Below are positions 53,448-64,000 of a DNA stretch of 64,000 nt, piece after piece; positions within the stretch are counted from its first letter, which is position 1; every line of letters starts with the position of its first letter. Origin of the DNA: Luzula sylvatica (Eukaryota; Streptophyta; Magnoliopsida; Poales; Juncaceae); the NCBI GenBank assembly GCA_946800325.1, contig OX326961.1, positions 10,456,655-10,520,654 of the forward strand, given 5' to 3'. A model generated the notes under the pieces. It saw only the letters and a program-made list of their open reading frames with translations, searched no databases and was not told the origin of the DNA. Position numbers and translations under genes: made by a program.

Positions 53448-54080
53448 AGTATGACTGATGGCCATTTGAAAACAAGTAGGATATGTTTTAAAAATCTGAA
53501 ATAAACACGGTAGCCGAGCATGATCCCTGCTAGTACAGTATGATTGATGGCCATTTGAAAACATGTAGGATATGTTTAAAAAATCTAAAATAAACACGGT
53601 AGCCGAGCACGATCCCTGCTAGTACAGTATGACTGATGGCCATTTGAAAACAAGTAGGATATGTTTAAAAAATCTAAAATAAACACGGTAGCCGAGCACG
53701 ATCCCTGCTAGTACAGTATGACTGATGGCCATTTGAAAACAAGTAGGATATGTTTAAAAAATCTGAAATAAACACGGTAGCCGAGCATGATCCCTGCTAG
53801 TAAAGTATGACTGATGGCCATTTGAAAACAAGTCGGATATGTTTAAAAACTCTAAAATAAACACGGTAGCCGAGCACGATCCCTGACAGTATGACTGATG
53901 GCCATTTGAAAACAAGTACGATATGTTTAAAAAATCTAAAATAACACTGTAGCCGATCATGATCCCTGCTAGTACAGTATGACCGATGGCCATTTGAAAA
54001 CAAGTAGGATATGTTCAAAAAATTTAAAATAAACACTGTAGCCGAGCATGATCCATTCTAGTACAGTATGACTCATGGCC
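53448..54080 (+). repeat. 89-bp minisatellite array (copy 1)
   Basis: About seven units of 89 bp with landmarks GACTGATGGCCATTTGAAAA, AACACGGTAGCCGAGCA and GATCCCTGCTAGTACAG. One unit is shortened near 53,880. Minus-strand frames of 79-80 codons across it simply translate the repeat. Confidence 0.92.
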
Positions 54081-54279
54081 GGTCTCCTCTTATCATTTCA
54101 TTTTGATTATAGCTTCCTGATTGAATTAAGCAAGAACAGACATGTCAGTGTTTTGTAACTACTCTTAAAACAAAATCTCCTCTGCTATGCCATGTGACGT
54201 GTTAAACATGGTTTTACTGTATTGATTAACCACTTTGGTTTAATTTTTGCTGCATGTTTTCATTATTTAGTAATGTTTT

Positions 54280-55451
54280 ACCGTATTGATTTTTTTATGT
54301 AGTAGATGTATAATACACATGGACGAGTCAAAATAAGTGTTTGGTATATATGATTGACTTAATCTTGAAAATTTCATATCTTGAACATTTATTTAGTTGA
54401 ACCAGAAGTTCCGAACAAGAAGTTTAAAATTTTATTTGTAACCTAGAAGTTTACATTCAAGAAAGAATCAAAGTCGAATATGTATGTTGCAAATATGAAA
54501 TTCCCGAAGGAAAAATTATATAAACAACTAAAATGGTGTTAGCAAATAACCAAACATGAGTAAATTTTTTGAAGATATAAGATATCATGCAAGTCTCGAA
54601 GAACTTCATTAGATATTAATTAAATATCAACAACTCGTGCCTATATCAGGGATAGAGAATGAAAACTGGAAAAATAATATATTTTTATGGATTGCATCAT
54701 CACATTAGATCCTCGAACAAGTAAATATGAAATAAGAGTTCGTAAATTAATTATTTGCACGAAATTGCAAATCGGTGATTTGATGCATTTATCAATACAA
54801 GAATTACTAATAGATAAAAACTTTCCAGTCTAAAATGCTCATATTTGTAGTATAACATCATTGGATAATTTTAAATTTGATATAAACCCGTAGCGCGGTC
54901 GACCAATCAGTTCCAATATTAGAAATCCAAAGGAATACAAAAAGAGAGCATGATAAAAGGTTGACAATAAAAAAGTTGTTAATACTTCCAATAATATATA
55001 TCTTTTTTAACAGGATAATGAAAGATTAATTAGTAGATTTGACATAAATATAATCTTTGAAAAAGATTCAGGTACCTGACGACATTGAAATTGTTGAAAA
55101 TAATATGATCTCAAAATAAATGTCTCTACTAGAAGAAGATGGAATCGAAATGAAACTATAATTACTAGAAAGTTGGCATGGGTGCGCTTTCAATTTATAA
55201 TTAAAAAAATGAGGATCTGAAATTAATCCAATTGTGGAATGTCGACAGTTAAAACTATTGGCCATCAGAGAAATCACATATGAAAATGAAATTGATGGAC
55301 CTGAGGTCCGAAAGAACACCATGGTGATGAATTTATATATATTTATTATTTGTTTAAAGGTTTATGAAGGACTAAAATCGTGTCTTGTATTCATTATAAC
55401 AGACTATTCATATGATTCATTTAGTTACAATATTCATCAAAATCCCCGTAG
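54280..55451 (+). pseudogene. Decayed Copia internal sequence between the duplicated segments
   Basis: A frame near 54,890-54,950 reads KRGRPISSN and NPKEYKKRA-like residues, resembling the linker between integrase and reverse transcriptase of Copia. Nearby broken frames continue. Stops are frequent. Confidence 0.5.
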
Positions 55452-55836
55452 GATTTAGTATGCCCACCGCATACAATTCAAACTCTCTCGAGATATATTA
55501 TATTAAATTACAAAGATATTTGCATGAATAGAATATGGGTTATGAGATATAATCGTTATAATAAGTAAGAATATATATACCGGTATGAGTGATCAAATCG
55601 GCAGATACGTATTTATTACAAATAAATAGTGTTTAATTACATTTATTTGAACTCCCGAAGAGCTCTAAAAGATAAGGACTAAAGGAAAAATTTGATATAA
55701 AAGATATCGAATGTGAAATTTTTTTCATGGATTACAAATATAATAAATATTTCCTGAAGAAGTTAGCTCGTCGATGGCTATTAAGATTTTGAAACAATGA
55801 ATGCGAAAGATTGAATTTGTCGTAAAATATTTGTAT

Positions 55837-56728
55837 CCATGAGGGGGAGAAATAATATGCAATGCACTCTTTTTGTCCTTGTTCATGGTTTTGTCCCACT
55901 GGGCTTTGTTGACAAGGTTTTTAACGAGACATCTTATGATGCGTATGAGCCATAATAATGTTGCACTCTTTTTCCTTCACTAGAATTTTTGTCTCATTGG
56001 ATTTTACCTAGTAAAGTTTTAACGAGGCAACTTTTTATGATATAAGTATCCAAAGAGAAATTATGTAACAAATTATGCATTCTCAATCAAAGTTACAAAA
56101 AAGAAATGAAGCAATTCAAGCAAAAATATTTTTTTTGAAAAAACGTGACAATTTTGGCCCTGTAGTCAAAACAACTATTGTATGCAACCTACGAACTACA
56201 AGTGGGTATGTATAAGAAAGAGAAATGAGAAAATGAAATCACATTCAGTTTTTGATTAGCTTGGAAGTCTTTGATGGACTCTAGATGTGTCTCATGAATT
56301 TTGTAATAACAACATATTTGTATTATGGATCCTTGATAATTTCCTTGAAGGATTAAAGTTAGATGAAACATGCAAAGTATATCAAAATATGTATTACACA
56401 AAATGGAAAGATTCCTTGTATGGGATGAAACAATTTAGAATGAAATTTTGTTGTCCAAAAATACCACATTTGAGTACAATCGATCATTTGAAGAAGAACC
56501 TCATCAATATGAAAATGATGCTGCAAGTATTACTAAAATAAATAATGGTTATATCAAACGAGATAGAAGAAAATTCACTTTTCCGAAATTCTTTTCGACG
56601 AGTGAATTCAAAGGAATGACGAGATAAATGTTCAACAGATTTGATCATGTGATAACGAAGCAGATCTTTTCACCAAATTATTGCCAACTGCAACTTTCAG
56701 GAAGTTTGTTTATAAAATCCAATTTTTT
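55837..56728 (+). pseudogene. Copia pol 3' end remnant (copy 2)
   Basis: Same content as 50,920-51,810, with the 84-codon frame at 56,287-56,541 and the ADLFTKLLPTATFRKF stretch near 56,660-56,715. Confidence 0.7.
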
Positions 56729-57523
56729 TTTGGAAAAGTGTATTTTCTTCACCTAGTACAACTTATATAACTTAATATGATTTTTGATAAAGTAATTAAT
56801 TTGGTTTAATTTAGTACCAAAATAAGAATAACATTATTGCTAAATTTGTAATGATATTATAAATTCAACAAGTAAGGGGCATGTAATTATTTTTGAATTA
56901 AATTAAGTTTACATGCAAATGAAACAAGTATAAATGTTAAATTTTTTTACAAAATATACTTTAGCGAAGCATGATCCATGATAGTAGAGAGTTACTGTTG
57001 GTTAGGCTCCTCTGTCATTTTGATTGGAAGCTTTCCGATTGAATTAAGCAAGAAGTGGATATATTAAAGTGTTCTGTAACCACTCTTAAACAAAAATCTC
57101 CTCTGTAATAACATGCAACATATTATATGTCTTTTAGTGTGTTGTTTATAAGCTTTGATTTATTTTTTGTTACATGCGTCCTTTATTTGGTAATGTCTTT
57201 CTCAAAAATATATACCTCTATATTTACACTAATATTAATTACTACATGCTATGACATATTTATTTTTTTATATTTTATATTTTTTTCATATCTTTTACAT
57301 AATTAGTCGTATTTTTTATATTTTTTACTATAGTGATATAACTTGTCGATATTCCATTATATCTATACTAGTTAGTATGTGCTCAGATATTTTGTATTCT
57401 TTGTATCTTGTATATCTTTTCGTATCATTTATATCAAAAACAATATGAAAACAAGTAGGATATGTTTAAAAAATCTGAAATAAACACGGTAGCCGAGCAT
57501 GATCCCTGCTAGTACAGTATGAC

Positions 57524-58345
57524 CATTGTTCTAAAAGTCGGTATAGGCGGCCGCCTAGGCGCTAGGCGCCGACCAAACGTGTAGGTTTAGCCTAGTCATT
57601 TTTGTCTAGGCGGAATTTCGCCTAGCCCCGCCTAGATACCGCCTAGGCCCGCCCCACCGACTTAAATATATATGTATATATATTTTTTTTAAGACATGCA
57701 CCCTTCTCTTTTTCTTCTTTCTATTATTTGTAACTTTATTTTGTGGTTTATTTTTTTTTTTGAGTAAATTCGGAGAGGGCTCAAAGTCCCCCTTCCAAAC
57801 ACAATCTCCTTTTTTTTATTTTTTTATTACAAACCCGTAGGCCACACACTCTATTAACTTATTTAACATTTAATCTATAATCCAGTGTTCCCGTCGGGAA
57901 TCGAACCCCACACCTCTCGCTCCCTAATCAAGAGGTGTGACTAACTAGGCTAACTCTATGTCGCGCGGATACTCCGAAATATCAAAATCTACCCGTATCC
58001 GATATGCGTATCGTATCCTAAATCATATGTTAAATTGTCGTATCGACGTATCCGATACGCGTAACGGTATCGCCGTATCGGCGTATCCGAGCAACAACAC
58101 TGTTATTGTTATGTTGTAGATTTCATGTTATGATTTGTTTGGACGTTGTCTTAAATAAAATTCATATAAAATATTTTTAATATAAAAAGTTGTAGCACAA
58201 ATTATAATATATAAAAATTAAAAATATGACAAAAACTATGTAAAATTACAAATCCGTCTAGATCCGATTAATCCCCGATTAATCCCTCTAGGCGCTAGAC
58301 GGTGCCCGTCCGCCCGACTAGCGCCTAGCGATTTCTGTAACATTG
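57524..58345. mobile_element. hAT-like element with SINE (copy 2)
   Basis: It has the same 822-bp length and ends as copy 1, flanked by AGTATGAC (57,516-57,523 and 58,346-58,353). It was carried along in the segmental duplication. Confidence 0.88.
57751..57958 (-). mobile_element. tRNA-derived SINE (copy 2)
   Basis: Box B GGTTCGATTCC is intact. Box A is TAGCCTAGTTAG, one base off copy 1. The A-rich tail is at 57,761-57,751. Confidence 0.8.
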
Positions 58346-58978
58346 AGTATGACTGATGGCCATTTGAAAACAAGTAGGATATGTTTAAAAAATCTGAAAT
58401 AAACACGGTAGCCGAGCATGATCCCTGCTAGTACAGTATGACTGATGGTCATTTGAAAACAAGTAGGATATGTTTAAAAAATCTAAAATAAACACGGTAG
58501 CCGAGCACGATCCCTGCTAGTACAGTATGACTGATGGCCATTTGAAAACAAGTAGGATATGTTTAAAAAATCTAAAATAAACACGGTAGCCGAGCACGAT
58601 CCCTGCTAGTACAGTATGACTGATGGCCATTTGAAAACAAGGTAGGATATGTTTAAAAAATCTGAAATAAACACGGTAGCCGAGCACGATCCCTGCTAGT
58701 AAAGTATGACTGATGGCCATTTGAAAACAAGTCGGATATGTTTAAAAACTCTAAAATAAACACGGTAGCCGAGCACGATCCCTGACAGTATGACTGATGG
58801 CCATTTGAAAACAAGTAGGATATGTTTAAAAAATCTAAAATAACACTGTAGCCGATCATGATCCCTGCTAGTACAGTATGACCGATGGCCATTTGAAAAC
58901 AAGTAGGATATGTTCAAAAAATTTAAAATAAACACTGTAGCCGAGCATGATCCATGCTAGTACAGTATGACTCATGGC
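58346..58978 (+). repeat. 89-bp minisatellite array (copy 2)
   Basis: About seven units matching copy 1. One has an extra G (AACAAGGTAGG near 58,640). Confidence 0.92.
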
Positions 58979-59179
58979 CGGTCTCCTCTTATCATTTCAT
59001 TTTGATTATAGCTTCCTGATTGAATTAAGCAAGAACAGACATGTCAGTGTTTTGTTACTACTCTTAAAACAAAATCTCCTCTGCTATGCCATGTGACGTG
59101 TTATACATGGTTTTACTGTATTGATTAACTCCTTTGGTTTAATTTTTGCTGCATGTTTTCATTATTTAGTAATGTTTTC

Positions 59180-59560
59180 TCAAATAAGTATGATTACGCT
59201 AACAAAGAAGTAAAGAAATGGTTATGGAAGTTATATGATTCTAAAGAAAATATTTGGAAGGAATTAATGACCACCTTATATGGAAACAACGTATATTCCG
59301 AAATAGGCCAAAAACAAGCAATAAAATCAAGACTTTGGTCAATTTCTAGCGAATTATAGTGACCTTTTAAGGCTTCCATACAAATACAATGCGGAAATGG
59401 AGAAAAACAATATTCTGGGAAAGTAATTGGACTGGTACGACACTCAAATATCAATATCCTACACTATATTCATATCGAGAAGATGGAATAAAAATGGTTA
59501 ACCAGGTATGGAAATACAATCAAATATATGGAATAAAAACCCAACTCTCTCAACCTAAGT
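59180..59560 (+). pseudogene. LINE fragment (region between RT and zf-RVT)
   Basis: Frame 1 (59,190-59,357) reads VKKWLWKLYDSKENIWKEL, and after a frame change 59,385-59,530 reads GNGEKTIFWESNWTG and LKYQYPTLYSY. Both match the segment that follows RT in plant LINEs (usually ...WLWRF...W...KYG... then GNG..I.FWED.W). It is broken by a stop and a frame shift and has no RT or RNase H. Confidence 0.65.
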
Positions 59561-59990
59561 TAGTCAATTCGCGAATAGTTCGCGAATAATACACGAATTA
59601 TACGAATTTTGAACAATACGCGAATTTCGCGTATCCAATTCAGTGATTCGGAAATATTCGTGAATTTTATGGCCAAAAAATATTCGGCCAATTTTTTGCC
59701 GAATTCAGTGATTTTTTGCCGAATTTTTCAAATTGGGAATTTTTAATTGTTTCTATGTATTATAATTTCTAAGTTAAATGAGTCATATCATGATCTAAGT
59801 TAGTCAATTCGCGAATAATACACGAATTATACGAATTTTGAAAAATACGCGAACTTCACGATATTATATTTTGCCGAATTTTTTTAACCGAATTTTTAAT
59901 AAATATCGTATTATACACGAACCTATACGAATACGAATATTACCCGTTCACGTTTTTTTATACACGAACCTAAAACTCATTGTAAATATC
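59556..59990 (+). repeat. TTCGCGAAT / ACACGAATTATACG repeat, probable VNTR-type element
   Basis: CTAAGTTAGTCAATTCGCGA occurs at 59,557 and again at 59,797, each followed by ACACGAATTATACGAATTTT. The interior repeats GCCGAATTTTT-like words. No target duplication was identified. Confidence 0.65.
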
Positions 59991-60151
59991 GTAGTACGAC
60001 TTGTACTATATTCAATATAGTTTGGGTACGGATCTTAGAACCCGTCTCAATTAATAATAAAAAAAAGAAGTAAAGAAATACACAAGTATGATTACGCACT
60101 CGATATCTTTTTATTAACAATCGGAATAACTCTAGCAGAAACCAAAAATGA

Positions 60152-61140
60152 CAAAGGCCCGCGCAGCGGATATGAAGGGCCCGACCCGCGCGGCAGATAT
60201 GAAGGTCCGGTCCGGTTCCCAAATCCCGAGATCTCGCAACGACTTCGTGGTACGATGCGAAGGAAGTAGAGGTTAATTATTGCAAGTAAGAGAGAGAAAA
60301 ATATCTTTATTCATTGATGATTTGATTACAAGGATTACTCATCTATTTATACTAGTAGTTAGATGAGTAAATACAAATATCTCTAATTAATCAAGCCACA
60401 TCATCTTGTACTGCCCAAACACATCACATGAATACTAACTAATTCTGAAGAGATTCTTGTGGTCGTGGTGTAGAATTAAATGCATGAGTAGAGGTGTGTT
60501 TATTAAAAGAAGGATAGACGATTATCGGCCTGAAATTGATCACGAATGACGGGTTGATCGCTCACGTCCTTATCTTCTCCGGTGTCACGTTGGTGACTAG
60601 CACGTACGTCCCATACCACACGTCTCCTACCGTTTCGGCTCCAATAACTTCTCCGGTTTGATCACAATCAAAGAGCCACAAATCACGCACTCTTCTGCTT
60701 GTATCCATCGTGAGTCGTAGCACCTCGGTCGCGGATGTACCTACCTATACGATGCACCGGCGAACTTGCTTGATCGTGTCTGATTCTCGAAACCGAGAAA
60801 ACACCTTTTCTCTTTGTATTCTCTCAACACTTGATAGAATGAATTGAATAGTTTGGATTGCTCTGAAGAGTACAACAGACTATATACTATTTACACGTAT
60901 TCATAGCCGTCCGTGGCGAGGGACTACATGGTTCGTTACAACGGACCATTCACTGTTGCACAATGAACTAATACTCGTATAGGCCCGTTACAACACATAA
61001 CATGATCCGTTGTAACGGACTTTCTCCTGGAGCTATTATTTGCATAATTCTATTATGCATTCATTTATTCCATTGAACACGTATGTTGGTTTGTCCTTAT
61101 ACGTATATTCTTACCGTTGATTCAAAATTGTATTTCCTTC
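60152..61140 (-). mobile_element. LTR of the TGAAGGAAAT family, minus orientation
   Basis: The right edge ATTGTATTTCCTTC matches the family's start, lacking the final bases. The conserved block is at 60,689-60,715, followed on the minus strand by the usual landmarks. Palindromes here use CGTTACAACG / CGTTGTAACG cores (60,932-61,020). An insertion of about 230 bp near 60,275-60,510 has no clear identity. Confidence 0.7.
60900..61022. promoter_or_regulatory. CGTTACAACG / CGTTGTAACG palindrome-like sites in the LTR
   Basis: Three sites, GGTTCGTTACAACGGACC (60,930-60,947), GGCCCGTTACAAC (near 60,980) and TGATCCGTTGTAACGGAC (61,003-61,020), share half-sites with the arrays at 38-47 kb but use different centres. 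Confidence 0.7.
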
Positions 61141-61364
61141 TTTTATACCTTTATATCTATACTAATTACTAATTGCTTTGACATATTGTATTTTTTTCCT
61201 TCTTTTATATCCTTTGTTATAATTTATACATTTTTACAATGTGATTTATCCGTTGTTATATCTTTTATATATTTTATTGTAATGATATGACTAATAAGCG
61301 TTCGATATACACTTTTGTTTCTCTTTTGTACCTTTATTTGCAATAATATACAATTTAGTATGTC

Positions 61365-63150
<1,786 letters not shown>

Positions 63151-63212
63151 CCTCATTACTTCTAAATCGATGACTAGTACTGAGCCGCCACTCTGAATCC
63201 AAATGTCCCGTC

Positions 63213-63219
63213 TATATAA
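63213..63219 (+). promoter_or_regulatory. TATA box of the terpene synthase gene
   Basis: CTATATAAGG lies about 70 nt upstream of the ATG at 63,289, a suitable distance for a leader of about 40 nt. Confidence 0.7.
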
Positions 63220-63288
63220 GGCTTGGAGAAAGCAAGTACACAAAACAACTCTTATTATAACAAATTAACACTAGTTGCTTCTTCCCTG

Positions 63289-63390
63289 ATGGAGAAAACG
63301 TTGAGTGCAGAGAAGCAGGTGCGCCGGTCATATGACTATCAACCCAACTTGTGGGGCGACTTGTTCATGACCTACACCCCTCCGGTACAG
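63289..63390 (+). CDS. Terpene synthase, first exon only (gene continues beyond the window)
   Basis: Terpene synthases cyclise prenyl diphosphates. This 34-codon exon starts at the first ATG after the TATA box and encodes MEKTLSAEKQ, then VRRSYDYQPNLWGDLF. It contains the RR(x)8W motif (Arg12-Arg13 to Trp22) near the N-terminus. No plastid transit peptide precedes it, which favours a cytosolic sesquiterpene-type (TPS-a-like) enzyme over a plastidic one. The exon ends CCGGTACAG followed by a GTAATG donor, phase 0. The next exon, with the DDxxD-bearing domain further on, is not in the window: from 63,391 to the edge there are only an intron-like AT-rich stretch and a minisatellite-type repeat. 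Whether the gene is complete is unknown. Confidence 0.8.
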
Positions 63391-63715
63391 GTAATGCATT
63401 ATGAGGTCATATTATATGCTACCCCTTGAATTCTCACTAACACATTCTATAGCACTAATTAACAACTAATTAACAAAAATATATTTTATTAACAATTAAT
63501 TGATATATGATTAAAATACATATAAATTAACAATTCTTAATCAATATCAGTTAACCGTTAATAGAGTGTTTATTTGTTAATTACCATTCAATTAATTTGA
63601 GGGGCATGATATAATTATCCATGCATTATTAAGGAAATTAAGATAATATTTGCGCTACGTTGCGAATATTAATTATGTTTTTTTATTGTAATATAAAATA
63701 TAAACTTTTATAAAA

Positions 63716-63750
63716 AAAAAATAAAAATAATAATAATAATAATAATAAAA
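63716..63750 (+). repeat. A-rich / (AAT)n microsatellite
   Basis: An A-run followed by AATAATAATAATAATAAT inside the presumed first intron. Confidence 0.85.
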
Positions 63751-64000
63751 TATCAGATATCGTATTTGTATCTGTATAAGAATTCGAATATCGGATGCCG
63801 TATACCATTCCATATTCGTATCAGAGATATCAGATACCGTATTCTTATCCATATTCGTATCGGATAACAAATACCGTATTCGTATTCGTATCCGATATTT
63901 GATACCGGCTATCTTATTCGTATCCGAAATCGGATATCGAATATTGTATTCGTATCCGTATTTGTATTCGTATCAGATATCGGATATCGTATACGTATCG
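63751..64000 (+). repeat. GATATCGTATTCGTATC-type minisatellite, running off the window
   Basis: Words such as TATCGGATATCG, GTATTCGTATCC and ATATCAGATACCG repeat to the last base. It resembles the interior of the minisatellite-bearing elements elsewhere but its right end is outside. Confidence 0.75.

Larger units (their letters stand above)
50536..54279 (+). repeat. 3.7-kb direct segmental duplication, copy 1
   Basis: The segment from GATTTAGTATGCCCACC to TTTAGTAATGTTTT recurs almost base for base at 55,452-59,178, about 4.9 kb away. It contains a Copia remnant, an 89-bp minisatellite, a hAT-like element and a nested SINE, all shared by both copies. The high identity implies a recent event. 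Confidence 0.92.
55452..59178 (+). repeat. 3.7-kb direct segmental duplication, copy 2
   Basis: Near-identical to 50,536-54,279, including the hAT-like insertion with its target duplication, the SINE and the array. Differences are scattered single bases and a few small indels (e.g. near 57,305 and in the minisatellite). Confidence 0.92.

Noticed and set aside
53754..54036. Repeated 79-codon minus-strand frames (and their copies at 58,517-58,935)
   Set aside because: They translate the 89-bp minisatellite; several frames are open because units lack stops, and there is no start context or conserved protein.
63223..63288. Upstream in-frame extension of the terpene synthase exon
   Set aside because: It would need a TTG start; the ATG at 63,289 sits at a normal distance from the TATA box.

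Overview
The window looks like nuclear DNA of a eudicot plant. It is AT-rich and gene-poor, its real genes are split by GT-AG introns, and it is packed with plant-type transposable elements: LINE, Copia LTR elements, CACTA, hAT, Mutator and Harbinger MITEs, and a tRNA-derived SINE. I cannot name the species.

Only three host genes have strong support. (1) 13,659-8,587 (-) is a complete 23-exon cyclopropane-fatty-acid synthase with an N-terminal FAD amine-oxidase-like half and a C-terminal SAM-methyltransferase half. All exon phases close to a predicted 862 aa. (2) 34,479-32,634 (-) is a complete three-exon CYP71-clan cytochrome P450 of 503 aa. (3) At the right edge, 63,289-63,390 (+) is the first exon of a terpene synthase with the RR(x)8W motif; the rest lies outside the window. 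P450 and terpene synthase genes often act in one pathway, so this pair, about 29 kb apart, is worth testing. An eIF4A fragment at 29.9-30.1 kb is a pseudogene.

Layout. 1-8.5 kb: duplicated non-coding segments carrying a fold-back element, two hAT-type insertions and a small MITE; sister copies provide empty sites. 8.6-13.7 kb: the fatty-acid gene. 14-21.5 kb: minisatellite-bearing elements, a decayed CACTA terminus with transposase exons, and a Mutator-type MITE. 22-25 kb: a 5'-truncated LINE with an open 956-codon frame. 25-32 kb: fold-back elements, AT repeats, the eIF4A fragment and a long-inverted-repeat element with a nested hAT element. 32.6-34.5 kb: the P450. 34.6-37.3 kb: hAT and MITE insertions. 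37.9-47.4 kb: a nest of LTRs with two clear insertions (41,835-43,403 with TSD CTTCG; 45,810-47,379 with a paralogous empty site). 47.4-59.2 kb: Copia remnants and a near-identical 3.7-kb direct duplication containing an 89-bp minisatellite, a hAT-like element and a nested SINE. 59.2-63.2 kb: a LINE fragment, a further LTR, a (TA)n tract and repeats.

The most unusual signal is a set of short perfect palindromes (CGTTCGAACG, CGTCATGACG, CGTTACAACG cores) in the U3-like parts of several LTRs, upstream of TATA boxes. They often come as pairs 22-23 bp apart, and the arrangement persists although the core changes. A second signal is a near-invariant block (GGTGGATACGAGTAGAGG) in seven otherwise diverged LTR modules.
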